A stretch of 64,000 nt of DNA from Perca fluviatilis (GCF_010015445.1 NC_053120.1:19122308-19186307), one strand, 5' to 3'; positions 1 through 13,040 are shown, counted from the first letter of the stretch. The notes: a model not told the origin generated them from the letters alone. A program made the numbers and translations.

Positions 1-1626
1 TCCTCCACCCACGTATCCAATCTGTCCTTCCCAAACGAGCGGCGACAGACGATTTCCTGTGCGCTGGAATCCTTAACCTCTTATTCCCAGCTCCAAGGCT
101 GGTGGGAGACATGGAGAGAGGTTAGAGGTCCAGCATCTTTTCACACATCTTTGCAGACATAAAGAGCAAACAAACCTCAGGGTCTTTATCACTGAAATCT
201 AAACCCCTCTGCTGATTTCATGTCTGCGGGCTGAGGCTGGGGGACGCAACGATGACCACCTGTTCCCTGTTTCTCCTCGTAGTCGCTTTTGTCACGGGCT
301 TTACATTCTTTCAAACCATTACAGGCCAACGGCGAAACTTAAGCTTTTGCCAATTTCTCCCTCGCTGCCCCATATATGAGAACCTATACAGTCTCCTTTC
401 AAAGGCTGCTTATATGTCTGTCTTCGTGTGAGGGAAATTAAAACACAGAGAAAAGGGTTATCTTGTGGGTTTCTATGGGTCTTACAGTTTCAGCATGAGT
501 ATCACAAGACTCGCTGCCGCTGAATGATTTTTATTTTTTTTTTAAACAAAAGCATTGATTTACAGGGGGCTCTCCTTTGTGCCAGCCCATTGAAATAAAC
601 TGTGTCATGGAAGCATTTATTGAAGGACTTTGGGTTTTTTAACAGGAGACAGTGAAAAGGGCTCCTCATACATACAGATTCCATCTACCAGCTATAAAAA
701 CTGAGGGGAGAGTAGTCTCATTTATGGGGTAACATGGTTACATTTTACTGCTCTGTGGCATTGAGGCAGAGGAGGCAGAGAGGACGCCTCTTTTGTTTGC
801 TGTACGGTTGCAGCAGACAATGATCGAGGCGTGTGGAGCGCAGGAATGTCCTTACTGTAGACACTCTCGGAAGTCGGGTGCGAGTGTGCGTCTGTCTGTT
901 GCTTTGTCCTTGTGTCAGTGTGTGTCCATTTTCATGACAGATAGGACTGTGGGAAAAAGTGCCCTTACAAACGCTGTGTATTGTCTACCCTCCATTTATT
1001 TGCAGTGCGGTTCATTCCGCTGATAAGTGATGGAGAGAACCGTAGATGAAACAAATTCAATCCAATGCAGCATTGTGACTCGCTTACATGAATCACTTCT
1101 GATTAGCCTCAAGCTGGCATGGCCGAACCGTCAGCAAAACTGCACAATCACACAGAGGCCTCGCAAAAATCAGGAATCCCAGTCCCATTAAAGACCAGTC
1201 ACTTCTTTGCCACGCTACAGAGGCGTTCAGAAACCACTGTCAGGCCTCACTGTCACTGTCGTCACATAGTCAGCCATAATGGGCTCTGACTATTATTAAT
1301 ACAGGGCCTGAAGCACTCCCAGCTACATCTAAGGGCTCGCCATAAAATATGTTAATCAAATCGGGCCCCTGGGGGCCCCTCAAAGGGAGCTTTAACACAA
1401 ATTGAATATCACTGATGGCTTTGGAGGAGGGGTCTGTCTCGAAGGGGGGAGACCCTAACCCTGTTAGTCACACGGGTCAGGGCTCAATGATGCTGCATAT
1501 TTCCAGTCACTGTCAATTACCCTGATATCGTCTGTGGAGGGTCGCATGCAGCCAGCACTTCAGGGGGAAAGAGAGAGCGTTCAGCAACTGGTGGCTAGAT
1601 CTGTGGATCATGTGGGAAAATCCAAG

Positions 1627-1695
<69 letters not shown>

Positions 1696-4600
1696 ATTCG
1701 TCAGCATCGTCAGCCCCGGATGCCACACGCTAATCACACTAATGCCTATTGGCCGAGTTAAGGAGGATGTGAACATGCCAGCTTTATGATTAGTGGATCA
1801 TGTAAATGATCTAATTCTGCAAATCTATGACAGCTCTTCCACTCAGTGCTCACAGAGACAGAGTCATTTTGATGTTTCTAAAAGTATCAAAAACGGGTCT
1901 ATAGACAATATGTCTATTCTAAAAAAAGAAAGCAGCAGACCATAAGGGACCAATTAAGCACGGGACAAATAAAACTGAAAAAAATTAGATCTGGTTCAGT
2001 TAAATATCTCTTCCTGGTAGTAATGAAGCAGCTCTGAGGCTTAAACAGAGCAGAACCCCATCAGCTGAAAACATAGCCTAAATATAACACTGTACAAAAT
2101 GGTAGAAGAGTAATAGTCTTTCAGAAGTGTCTTTGCATCTCCTTAGAATACAAAGAGTCTATTTATACTTTCAAGTTTATTGTGACTGAATATGCAGCTT
2201 GACTTTTTTCCCTCCCTAAATGTACAGAGGTTGTAAATTGCAGTGTTTGAACTTTGTCATCGTCACAATTAACAAAGAATAAACGCTGGTAGTCATACGG
2301 TTTATCACCGATCATAACAAAAAACAAAGTAAATAAAAATTTGGGGACTTTACAAAACACTCAAAGTACGGTACGATACGTAGGAAAACTAGTCACAATT
2401 ACTTCACATAAAAGTGAAGCCAATTACTTTGTCATTTCATTTAGAAGAAGGGTTGAGCTTAAATTCTGTCAACACATTTCCCTGTTGCATTGCACCTGTG
2501 AGAAAACGAATGACCACAAGGTCAAGAGCAACCTCTGACAATTTTAACCTTTGAACTTTTGATTTAGGTCACGCCACACCTGCAGAAACGGTCTGCAAGA
2601 AGGAGCCCCTTGGACATTGGGGAGAAAAAGGAAAATTGTAACTCTAAAGCCAAGATACTAGGTATTAAAGTAGCACTGCATGAACAGAGCTATAAAAACT
2701 CCTCAAACTCCTGTCAACATTTTTGTCAAAATACAAGGACAGTGTCATAAGCTGTGTATGTATCCATATGTTGGTGAAAATATGTCCAGAACATACTGAC
2801 CACAAAGTCTGGATGACAGCAGAGAAGTTGATTTCTCTACTTTTTTCTGCCCTGAAAAGTTTTCTCTTCCATTTAACTAGCTAATTAAAACAATTTTACA
2901 GCCACCTTTCAAGTTTACAGGAGTAAATGTTTCATACCCAAAAGATAAGATCCTTATAAGATAACAACAAAATGCTAGAAAGGTGCATTGATGTTGGATG
3001 ATTTTGCATAACCATGATTACAGTCAATGACATTTGTTAACGTCCACTGGTAACTACGGTACGGTTCAAGTTAGGGAAAGATGGCAGCTAAGGCAAATAA
3101 AGTTTTGTTAAGTCTTCTGGACAACTAAAACAAGGTGGGAAATACTTGGGAAACATTGTGATTATGGTTAAACATGTTTGATTGTGATTGTGAAACAAAT
3201 TAAAGGGCACAATACATCCTGCATTGGCACTGAATGTTGGCAGCAGAAGTCAGACAAGTTCTATAATGTATAGTTGCCATGTCTTACTCTGTCATCTTTT
3301 TCATTCATTGACTTATCTTAGCTTTCAGGGATGACACACTGCTGCTGCCCTTACAGCTTCTGCAACTGCGGAAAACAAAGAGAAACGGATGCTTTATGCA
3401 TTTGACCACATAACACAATGCCATCAGAAACATGCCACGTATTTCTCTGAGGTCTCAGTTCCTCTGCCCACTCTAGGTGGCTACTTTACAGCTTCAGGGA
3501 TAATCACATTGGACCCATTTTCCAGAGGAACCGGGGTTTACATGTCCATGACAAGCTTGTCAGTACCTCAACCCAACACACACCAACACACACAGGCTTT
3601 TGTCTCTGCAAACCGGAGCTGAGATAACAGGGTCCGGTGGGAGTGTTTGCGAACGTGTTCGGATGGCATATAAACAAGCAAAGACACACAAACACACTCG
3701 CTATCACACACTCAAAGTGACATAAACAAACTCTTTATTGTGCACACCCTCAAACAATTACACACTCACACACACGGCTTGCTTTGTGTCTACAGCGTCT
3801 CGTGGTCGTATCTCGGTGGCCAGCTCCTCTGCGGCTCCCGCCACTGGCTCCAAAAAGGGAAAGAGGATTAACTGCTGGTCCACGTCACAGTTTAGGCTGC
3901 TTTTGCGTGGACGGAGCAGAGGGAGGTGGGATAATGCCATTTCATGTCTCTGAGCACCGACATGATGCAATGTATCTCAGTGGTTTAACACTTAAGTCCA
4001 GGGGGAACAATTGCTGGCAATAAAACCAACTGAGAGAAACAAATAAGAAAACAGGACCTTTGGGTGAAATTGAGGAGGGAAGAATCTCTAAAAAGTTGCT
4101 GGTTTGAGGTGTGAATTTGTTGCATTACAAGAGACTACAGCTGTTCTGGATACACTGAATTGAATTGATTCCCCGAATCCTAAATAAAGGTTTGAATGAA
4201 TGAATGAAAAATGGAAACTTGTGAATCAAAGCTGTGTGTAAAATAGCTGCTTGATGGATTAGTCAATTGACAGAAAATGTATTGGCGAATATTTTAAAGA
4301 ACAATTAACAGTTTCAGACATTTTCTTCAAGAACAAAATGTCAAACAATTGGTGGTTCCAACTACAACTTGAGGATTTGATGATATGATAGTAAGTCCAG
4401 CAGTGAGTTTTACAATGTTGGTCAGAAATGTTTTAAATATTTCACTTTGGGAAATTAAAAAGTGCATTTTTCACTATTTACGGACATTTTATGGAAAAAA
4501 TAATAATCCCTAGAACGGACACACACACTCTGGTAACAATTTATGCCAATTAAAGATACATAAATCCATGTTTGTTTATCTTTCCACATTTTAGTTTATA

Positions 4601-7600
4601 GTTAGTTTATATATTTCTGTGTAGACAGAAAGTTTGCAGTATATGTGCATGCTCTATATTTCTTCTACTTCAGTGTTGTCTCCCAATTATTTTCTAATGT
4701 ATATATATGTATATATATATGTTGATAATTAATTAACTATAACTATATTTGATTATATTCAAAAATAATGTTACAGTGTGCATGTTGAGTCTAATGACCT
4801 GTGATTACATTTACATTGATCTGCAAGGAAATCCAATGTCAGCGCAATGTAAAAAGCAACAGTAGATGTAAATGATGACTGAATGATGAAAAAGTATGGA
4901 AACACAGTAGACTGTACAAACAGTCTGAAAGGCTGCACACACCCAACCCATCTCTGCAGAATTTCTCATGTATGGAGAAGTTTCTTCTTTCAGAGCACAT
5001 TACCATCATTTCCTATGCTGAAGTGTGAGCCATTAAATCAAAGAACACAAACAGAACTGTTTGCACAGTCAAGACTTAATCCATCAGGTGCAGACACCTC
5101 CCTCCTCTGTGTTCCATGCTCCTGTGTGTGTGTGGCCTTGAAGTGAACATTACATCATAAACACCATCTTCATGACTTCACCACAACACCCAGTCTGTTG
5201 TTTCACTGACATCAAACTCGCTGACTCCATCCCAGCTCGATCAGAGTGAAAAAGAGCTGGACATCCGGACCTGTTTGATGTATTCAAGGGTCAAAAAATC
5301 TGGTTTCTCTTTCCCTTCATCTCAGAGGGGCCCAAGCATCCGCAGAGGGGCTGTTAAAAGCAGGAAAATAAAACCAGCCACGCGAGGGCAGAACTCGTAG
5401 ATCATACAGCCAAACAGCGTGTAAGTTGAGTGTGTTAGGGGTGTGTTTCACCCTCCTGCTGGACTTCACAAGTCTCCCTAGACCACTCTAATTGATCTCA
5501 GCCTCGCTTGCATGTGCAAAGAGACACCCAAACCAAATGAAGATGTAGTGTGAAAGCAGTGGCTGGTAAGCTGCAAGCATGCTTACACATACCTAAAGAT
5601 GAGCTCAGAGCAGTTATTGTAAACTCTCTCTCACAAACAGACACAGACGGCAGCACAATATGCTGTCGGAGTAAATCATCTCAACGTCTTGCCATATGAA
5701 AATACACATATGGGAACATAACTAGATTCAGACTGCTTGTTATTGTATGCACAAGAAACGATCATCATGGCAACACTGTCAACTGTAGCTGACCCTGACC
5801 TCTGACCTTCTTGTGGAGACAGGCGAGAGAAAAGGCAGCCATCCTTTTTGGTCACTGCAGCGTCATTGCTGTCCGGTGAAAAACCTGTATCCCCAAATTT
5901 GGTGAAGGAAGTATGAACTATTCCTTTATGGATTGAGCAAATTCTCCCACCTAGAAAAGCCTTGTCACAAAGCTGAAAACAGGGCTGTTTTTCTAGAAAG
6001 TGGAGAAACATGGTTTTCACAGCAGCGTTACGCTGTCATGGGGTGGATATCTTCACATCAGTTATTACGGCATAAGCTCCATGACTACCATATTTAGATA
6101 TGCAGTTTTTAAATTTGGAAATACATATGCTTTATTAGTTTATTCATTCATTTAATTAAGACTCTTAAGGGCCCTCACTGTTGCCTTAAAATACACGTTA
6201 CTGAACATACAGTATGTATTAAAAATATATTTGCAAAACGCTGAAGAACCAATCAATATGAAACAGCACGTTGAAACTACAGCAACATAGCAAACCGTGC
6301 TGAATTAGCTGAGCTTACCCTCTGAGCACACATTGAATAACTACCAAGAAACACATAATATAATAGTAATAATGTACACATTTCAAATTATTGTTGTTAA
6401 GTTTATTATAATCTTTCTGGGGTTTCGTTCTGGGGACAACTCTCGGGGGCCTTGACCTTGGCCTGAGGTTGGGAAAACTTGGCTTTGAATGATAAAAGCA
6501 AGGGGCTCAGAAGTGCTTCATGAAGACCCTCTTTGTGTGATATCAAAACCAACCAAACTGTCAGCGTTGGCAGTTGTTTGGACGTTGGTTTGGTGGGAAC
6601 TTGTTTGCCTGGTCTATTTGTTTGTTGTGATGGTCTCTGAGGGGGGAAACCCTCCCACTTAATTGGCCTTGGGTTCCAGAGTAGCTGGAGGACAGGTCAT
6701 ACAAAGGCGCAGTGTGATGGGGTCATCACTGTCACAGCCCAGAGTTGTGGGATGTGCCAACTTTGTAACTGACGGCATCGTATGGTTGCCATGTCCTGCT
6801 CTCCTCAAGTCACCATGCCCTGAAACCATATACCAAAACCCCTCAAAAACATGTTTACCAACCAAAACTGGTTGTGGAGGATGGGCTATAGGGATGAAAA
6901 AGACTACTTCTAAAGGCTGGAGACTATAAAAGAAACAATCATCCAGCATCACAGGACCACCTTTGCTAGAGTTCTTGTTTTTGAGTGTGTGTGAGAGGCT
7001 GGGCTGGTGAGAAACACTGTGGATTTACATAGCAGTCCGCGACTTCAAACGAGGTGGCTGACATTTGAATGGGCTTGTGGTGGGAGCCTCTGGTGGGTTT
7101 TTTGTTGCCATGCAGGGTGAGCCAAGGAAAGTGGGCACGCACACTGTTGGGATTTGTGTGTAGACAGCTTGTCCTGTTTACTGGGCCCACAGGTTACCAT
7201 AGGAGCCCCGCACAAAGAGAAAGATAGGGAAACCGGGAGACGGAAGCATAGGAAGGGTACACCATGTAGAGTTAGATGGGTACTGAGTCACTGGGTACAC
7301 TGCTAAGAGAGGACAGAACAACTATGATGAGTAATACACTAATAATAGGGAAGTGAAGATTGGGTCCATAAAACCAAGATGCCCTTTTGTAAATACATAA
7401 GAATATAATAATAATTTCAAGCTCCCTGACTCCAGTCGCTTTAAGTGAGCCAAGTAGTACATTAACTTCATGCAAATGCACAAGTCTGCATTTTAGCATC
7501 AGGAACCACATCTATCCTCTATATATATATGAAAGATAAATTGAACTGTGAAATTCTGCTCTAGTCAATACAGCTTCGTTCCAGTGCTGGACTCTGATCT

Positions 7601-7789
7601 ACAGCTACAACCTTATACATAGGGTGAAATGTCTTGTTTGCTGTGTGTTTTGCTCTTTTCTATGATTACTGCTTTTTTCCCCCTGTGAAAATACTGGATT
7701 CTTTCACCTCTTCAGATCTGTAAAAGTCCAACAATCAGCCAAGGAAAAACCACTTTTTGGTTGAACTGCTCACATCGTATTTCCAAACT
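1..7789. other. Gene-free stretch downstream of her6, with one long TG repeat
   Basis: No open reading frame here looks like a protein domain, and no splice-linked exons were recognised. The DNA is largely unique-looking and AT-rich. It holds a TG microsatellite (1631-1694), an AT-rich patch with alternating TA near 4700-4720, and a short GC palindrome at 1363-1378. The block at about 1290-1400 has the compact, repeat-free look of a conserved non-coding element, but this cannot be tested from one sequence. Scattered GTGGGAA words occur at about the frequency expected by chance. Confidence 0.6.
1631..1694. repeat. (TG)n microsatellite
   Basis: An uninterrupted run of about 32 TG units. Long open frames across it encode only Cys-Val or His-Thr repeats and are artefacts. 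Confidence 0.98.
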
Positions 7790-7873
7790 AAGGCCATAAC
7801 CAGTGATACGGTTCAGAAAGAGATATTGCTTAATTTTAAGGGGTCACAAGCCAAAAAAGGTTGGGAACCACTG
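7790..7873 (-). repeat. hAT-like terminal fragment
   Basis: Read on the minus strand the segment starts CAGTGGTTCCCAACC, followed by text of the type 'TTTTTTGGCTTGTGACCCC'. This opening matches a widespread hAT-type terminus known from vertebrate and fish genomes. No matching inverted terminus lies to the left, so this is a solitary end or a truncated copy. Family assignment is from memory of the motif; the inner boundary is approximate. Confidence 0.6.
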
Positions 7874-10800
7874 CTCTACATAAGCTGTTATGTTCTTGAG
7901 CCAACTGACAGAAGCATGTGCATGTGTTGCACTTGGCTAATAAGTTAGCTGGCCTTCACTCTGTTATTAGTTGATCTCAACATGTCACGCTGATGCAGAA
8001 CAATGAATAAATAAGATCCTAAAATACTCCTGGACAGCTGTAGCTAAACTTCTGACCATGTCCAACCATAACAGTGTCAATCTCAGGAGGAATAAATGTT
8101 AGTTCAGCACACAGGGAACCAAGGGGAAAACCCCTTTGCTCCTGACAAGGAACACCTGTCTGAGTGACTGTATACTCTGGAATGAGTGGAAGCCTCTGGG
8201 ACAGAGGGAGGGAAGGTTTTGAGTGAGTGTATGCATGTGTATGTCTGAGTACAAAACCTGCACAAATACCCAGTCAGGATCATACATGAGTCTAAAGTAA
8301 ACTCAAATTTCAGATTTAACTTTCTGTTGTATTGTATGCTTGGATCAGGATTCAGACTGCATATACACACTGATCCACTTCCGCCCACACAAATCAAACA
8401 CTTCTCTCTCCCCTCCCACAGCTTTCCCTTTCCCTGCCTGGCTGCTCTGCTGGCTGGCTGATGAGCCATGCTGCCTGGCTCAGTGGCGGTTGCACTGTCT
8501 ATCAGTCTATTTCCAGGCTCAGGGCCCAGCGCCGAGGCAGGCAGTCAGTCAGTCAGGCGGTGTGGTGGAGGGCAGAGGGGTTGATGCGTGTGTCAGAGAG
8601 GCGCTCTCCCACATTCCCCCGGCGGCTGGCAGCAGGCCGGGCCTGCAGAGGGGGGTTCGCCTCTTTCTCACGACCTCTCAGTCTGCGCTCTTCTGAGAAA
8701 TTTTTCTTTTCTTCCAAAAAAAAATCCCCGTTTTTTTTCCTGCGCTCATCTGGGAGCTTTTTTTTTTTCCCCCAAAAACCCCCCCTTCCCCCCCCCCAGG
8801 AGGAGGGAGGGGTGAGGAGGGGAGGGAGAGGAGTTTGGCTTCAAAATGAGTCCAGGGCTTGGTACAGCAAGCCCTGGGCTTAAATCATAAAGCTCTCACT
8901 TGTCTGGGCTGCAATCAAAGACAGCCCCAGTGACGGGCCGAGAGAGAGAGAGGGGGATAGAGAGAGGAAGAGGAACCATGAGAGAGAGAGGGAGAGAGCG
9001 GACCATATGGTAGCACTTAGGGAGCCAAGGAGGAAGCAGAGGGGCTTTTTTTCCCTCCTTTCGCTCTCTGCATGCACGCGGAGTGTGGGAAAAGTTAATG
9101 GACACGCATGGCAGCTAACCCCCCGGTCGTGTTGTGACATGTGTGCGGTCACTCCGGCAGTTCGGCCACTGCACTGGGTAATTGGAGAGGCTCGTAAAGC
9201 TGTTCTCCAGAGGGGAAGAGACCACTGAAGATGTTGGTTTGTGGTGGGGGGGGGGAAGAGTGGAAAGGAGGAAAAGGGGGAAAGGCTGTGAGGTGGAGTG
9301 GGAGGGCTCAGCAGCTGGGTGTTGTCCGGGTCACACCACGTGCCTCCCAGACGTCCCATGTCCAGCTGTGGCCCCGGGGCTCAGAGCAGGAAGCTCGACA
9401 CTGGTCCTAGCACAGCTGGAATGCTGTGGGAACGTTATGTGTATGTGTGACTGTGTCTGTTTGTGTGGAGAAGCTCTGGCTCACAGGAGGCCGACTGTTA
9501 TCCTATGTGGTAGGCCTTTCCTTAAACCCCCCCCAGCTTAACTCCCCACTACCTCACTCATTGTGCCCTTTGGCCAGGCATGTCCTGCACAAACACACAC
9601 ACACACACACACACAAGACGTATGCACGCACAGGCACGAGCACACACATGGCTTCAATCAAACAGGGATGCAGGGCCCCCCGTAAAAAGGTGTGATGGAA
9701 ATTCAAAATGATGGCACTTATCCACACTTTGTGCCTCTTAGCGCACTGATAATTGCAAACACCTGCACCCCCCTCCCCACACACACCCTTCAAAGAAGGG
9801 CCACACTCGGATAGCTTGCGGGGGCACAAACACCTGGGCAGAGCAGAGCACTACCACATGGCTCAGTGGCGAAGTGTTTAACGTGTCCTTCTGCTGTCAA
9901 CCCCCGACCCCCAATCCCCTGGCATCAAGGAACTCCCTCAGCAGTGATTAAAGACACAGCCGGAGGCTCCTCTCTGCTCCATACTGTCAGGAGATTAATG
10001 CTGTTGGCAATGTTAAAGCTGACTGAACAGCGGAAATCCTCATAATGATGATTATCTAGCTTCTTTTTCTTTTTTTTTTAGCTTGAATACTTTAAATTGA
10101 TGGTTGAATGTTAGTTTAATATGTAATTTCCAATTTAGATTTTTCTTTGAGTGGAAAGAGTCACAGCATTATTTGCACTGATAGCCATTTAGCTTTATGC
10201 CATAATGAAATATATTCACAAAAGATTCAAGTGACAGTTTTGATCAAATTCTGCAACAGCTGGTCTGACACAATAATTTTACTCAGAGATGCAACCTCTC
10301 GCCTCCCCAACAAAATGCTCTAGTGTCTTGAGTTCTAAAATAATATTACGAGTATTTTCATTTTTCCATTTACCATCTCTTAAATTAGACAGAGAGGCTG
10401 TGCTCTTTTTCATCTGAGATGCACATCCACAGCAGCCATTCATGCTCCACTCATTGATCAAACAAATACCAATCACATTGCAATGCACTTCTGCGCTGCT
10501 AGATGGCGTTAGTGACCTCTTTAAGACTCCAAAGTTTCAACCAGGAAGGTGAAACTGCTGGATTATCATCATAAGAAACAGCTCTAGATAGTCTCGCCCC
10601 TGTGCCTGGTTTATGTTAGAGCTACTGTCTCCTGCCTGACTCACTTATTTAGATAATAGAATATAAATTAACCAACGGTTCACGGACAGTCTGTCCAGTG
10701 TGACATACAGTGAGTGAGCGTGAACAACAGTGTTTTTGCTCATGGACACTTTAGAAAGTTGCATGCCACTTAATAAATAGCACCCCCATGTTTGCACAGA

Positions 10801-11160
10801 TTGAACCTTGATTGAACATTACTGCAGAGGACAGTCTCCCACACCCAGCAATACTTACTTTTTATATTTGCAAAAAGTGACATTACAGCTGCAGGCTCAA
10901 AACTAAACATTTTTCTATCCATTCGTGAATCTTATTGCAATCAAACCAGTATTTTAAAAACACTTTTTGATTTCATGTAGCCCACTCTAAAGTGATTTCA
11001 TCAAACAAGGATAATTGAAAATTTCTACCACTCCGTTTTGCTTTTACACACACACCGACAAGTACCTACTTTAGTTTAAGTACCAAATAAACTACATAAA
11101 CAAGCGGAAGTGCAATATTCGCAGTTTTACGCAATAAGATCAGGTTTAGTTTTCCCAAAA
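7874..11160. other. Gene-free stretch immediately 3' of her6
   Basis: No supportable gene. About 8695-8830 is a low-complexity block of T, A and C runs followed by GA-rich DNA (8800-8840, 8940-9000). A short CA repeat lies at 9593-9615. GC-rich unique DNA occupies about 8440-9500, and the rest (9840-11160) is AT-rich. The apparent 119-159-residue frames in 8880-9541 lack any recognisable domain and are low-complexity. Confidence 0.55.
9593..9615. repeat. (CA)n microsatellite
   Basis: A run of about 11 AC units, followed by less regular CA-rich text to about 9650. Confidence 0.9.
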
Positions 11161-11201
11161 AACAACACAAGCGCATGTTTTTTTTTTTGTATCTTTACAA
11201 A

Positions 11202-11207
11202 TTTATT
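11202..11207 (-). terminator. her6 poly(A) signal AATAAA
   Basis: The plus strand reads TTTATT, so the minus strand carries canonical AATAAA about 290 nt after the stop codon. A GT-rich downstream element (TTGTGTTG on the minus strand) follows at about 11160-11173, as expected for 3' processing. Confidence 0.8.
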
Positions 11208-11248
11208 TGTCTTCCAAAACGAAGATCATCATAAGAGCATTGAACATA

Positions 11249-11255
11249 TCTTTGG
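11249..11255 (-). promoter_or_regulatory. miR-9 seed match (7mer-A1) in her6 3' UTR
   Basis: The minus strand reads CCAAAGA, complementary to miR-9 seed positions 2-7 with an A opposite position 1. The base before it is G, so this is a 7mer-A1 site, not an 8mer. miR-9 repression of Hes1 and zebrafish her6 through a 3' UTR site is established; equivalence of this site is inferred from its position and context. Confidence 0.7.
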
Positions 11256-11497
11256 CATCACACAGTAAAAAAAGACAACTCAAATATATATATAAAAAAA
11301 TGCAGTGAACGGACTTCCACAATACAAATCTCATTTCAATATGAACTTTACTCCCTTGTTAGCTGTACAAATATAGTGCATACTCTTTCAATTTTACGAG
11401 AAGAAAAAAAAAACAGATTCAAAACAACAGTCTACACTTTAACAAAGAGAAAACTATTAAGTGTCATTCTAAAGTCTGTATGGTCCTTTTCCACTTT

Positions 11498-12792
11498 TCA
11501 CCAGGGTCGCCACACTGAGTCCGAGTTGCCTGACGGGGCTCCCGGGGAAACCGCAGCCGGTAGAGGGAGCGGTGTGCCGACGTTATTGGCGTAAACGGGG
11601 ATAACGGGGCCGTTTGGAGCAAACGCTGCATTAGGTATGAGGAATGCAAACTGTCCGTCTGTGGCAGGCACGATCTGGAAACCGCCGTACACTTTGGTGG
11701 CGTCTGATGGTAAATTAGCAGGCGACGAGCCTCCTTTACAGGACACCGGGTTCATGGGCAGGACCTGTGGGGATGAGCTGGGGATCTGCACCATGGACTG
11801 GCCAAAGGAGGGGTGGGTTGGTCCGGCGGTGGAGGGGAGCTGGTGTTGGTGCTGATGCTGGCTGGGGTAGTTCATCGCGTTGATCTGGGTCATACAGCTG
11901 GCCAAGTGGCCGAGGAGCCGCGTCCTGACCTCGGTGTTGACACCTTCGCAGGTAGACAGGAACCGAGTGACTTCATTCATGCACTCGCTGAAACCGGCAC
12001 GATATTTTCCCAAGACAGTGGGGTCGGTGTTCAGGGCAGCTGCAGAAAAAAAACAACCAGACAGGTATATTTAACGAAGGTTATTCATATGCACAAGTTG
12101 TTTCATCCGCAAAATGTAGATGTGGGTCTTGAAGCAGGATTGTTAGACCAGCCCAGATATGTTCTTAACCGCACAATCATGGGACAGATTAGTCCGGGAA
12201 ATGCGACTTACCGGTCATTTGAGCCCTCTGGAGGTTCCGGAGATGCTTCACCGTCATCTCCAGGATGTCCGCCTTCTCCAGTTTAGAGTGTCTGGAGCTC
12301 TGAGGGGACGGGAAACACACATGGTTAAGATTACGCACACACTTTCTCACTGTTTGACAGGGGTAGTTCTGAAAGCTATTAATAACTAGGACGCTAAGTG
12401 AGTAGGCTACTTACATCTTTTTTGAGCGCATCCAGGATGAGAGTTTTCAGCTGCCCCAAGCTCTCGTTGATTCTGGCTCTTCTCCTCTTTTCCATAATTG
12501 GCTTGGATGACTAAATATAAAAAAAACAAAACAAATGCCATTAACTGTTAATTGCTTTCTTGTTTCGTGCGTAAAAGTGAAAATCCTCTGAACTTCTGCA
12601 ACATTGTGTCCAAAATTAAATGTTTTAGGCTGATTGTTTTTTTGAATCAGGGGAAATGTTTTTCAATATAGGCTTTGTACCAACCTTTCTGTGCTCAGAG
12701 GCTGTCTTGGGTTTATCGGGAGTTGTGTTCATGCTTGCCGGGGTTGCAGCAACCGGAGAGGAGGAGGTTTTTTCCATCATATCGGCAGGCAT
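11498..12792 (-). CDS. her6: Hairy/E(spl)-family transcriptional repressor Her6 (HES1 orthologue), four coding exons
   Basis: Nuclear bHLH-Orange repressor downstream of Notch; recruits Groucho/TLE and binds N-box/E-box DNA. Coding exons: 12792-12685 (36 codons), 12510-12415 (32), 12299-12212 (29 plus one base) and 12039-11498. Introns are 174, 115 and 172 bp, all GT-AG, with phases 0, 0 and 1. The product is 277 residues. Residues 1-36 begin MPADMMEK and include [13 protein letters not shown]. The basic region (about 34-52) has the family's signature proline in [15 protein letters not shown]; helix-loop-helix runs to about 95. The Orange domain (about 108-148) begins [19 protein letters not shown] Gln/His run (HQHQHQ) and a Ser/Pro-rich linker follow, then [20 protein letters not shown] and terminal WRPW (274-277). 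The start is chosen because MPAD opens the family and no ATG precedes it in the 5' UTR. TASEHRK and AALNTDP favour her6/Hes1 over her9/Hes4. Confidence 0.97.
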
Positions 12793-12838
12793 TTTCTTAT
12801 CGGAAATATCCCACAAAACCACAGCAAATTACGATCCA

Positions 12839-12844
12839 CTCGTG
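12839..12844 (-). promoter_or_regulatory. N-box CACGAG in her6 5' UTR
   Basis: The minus strand reads CACGAG, a Hes-family binding word. Its place within the leader makes a role in self-repression possible but less typical than the upstream copies. Confidence 0.45.
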
Positions 12845-12965
12845 TAGGGAAAAGGACGATGAATATTTTCAGCTTGCAATATTCAAAGTCCCCTCTCCCT
12901 CAAAAAAAATCCTGAGATATGGATCAAGTTAAAATCCGTTTGAGCGATGCGCAAGCAGCGACTAT

Positions 12966-12971
12966 CACGAG
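12966..12971 (+). promoter_or_regulatory. N-box CACGAG near the her6 start site
   Basis: The plus strand reads CACGAG, about 15-20 bp downstream of the inferred transcription start. Hes proteins bind this word in either orientation. Confidence 0.5.
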
Positions 12972-13011
12972 CGGATGCAGTCTCTCTGTTGGGCTCTCTG
13001 CGTGTGGCTTG

Positions 13012-13019
13012 TATTTATA
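13012..13019 (-). promoter_or_regulatory. TATA box of her6
   Basis: Minus-strand TATAAATA, about 220 bp upstream of the start codon and just downstream of the RBPJ pair. It predicts a start site near 12982-12990. Confidence 0.85.
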
Positions 13020-13040
13020 TCTCGCACTGCACGCGAACGG

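Larger units (their letters stand above)
11175..11497 (-). other. her6 3' untranslated region (approximate 3' end)
   Basis: This is the minus-strand DNA from the her6 stop codon to just past the AATAAA signal. It is AU-rich, with a long alternating TA stretch at about 11281-11291, and holds one miR-9 seed match (11249-11255). A short, AU-rich 3' UTR fits the rapid mRNA turnover known for Hes1 and its orthologues. The exact cleavage site is inferred from the signal and a GT-rich stretch on the minus strand at about 11160-11180. Confidence 0.75.
12793..12985 (-). other. her6 5' untranslated region (approximate)
   Basis: This is the minus-strand DNA between the predicted start site, about 30 bp below the TATA box, and the MPAD start codon. 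It contains no ATG on the coding strand, so initiation at 12792 is unobstructed. It carries two CACGAG N-box words (12839-12844 minus, 12966-12971 plus). The transcription start is inferred from TATA spacing only. Confidence 0.7.

Noticed and set aside
8880..9541. Overlapping frames of 119-159 residues on both strands
   Set aside because: Low-complexity Ser/Leu/Pro composition from GA- and CT-rich DNA, with no domain, splice pattern or promoter logic.
11637..12389. Plus-strand frames of 64-157 residues over the her6 locus
   Set aside because: They are antisense shadows of the her6 exons and lack any domain; the minus-strand reading gives a complete spliced bHLH-Orange protein.
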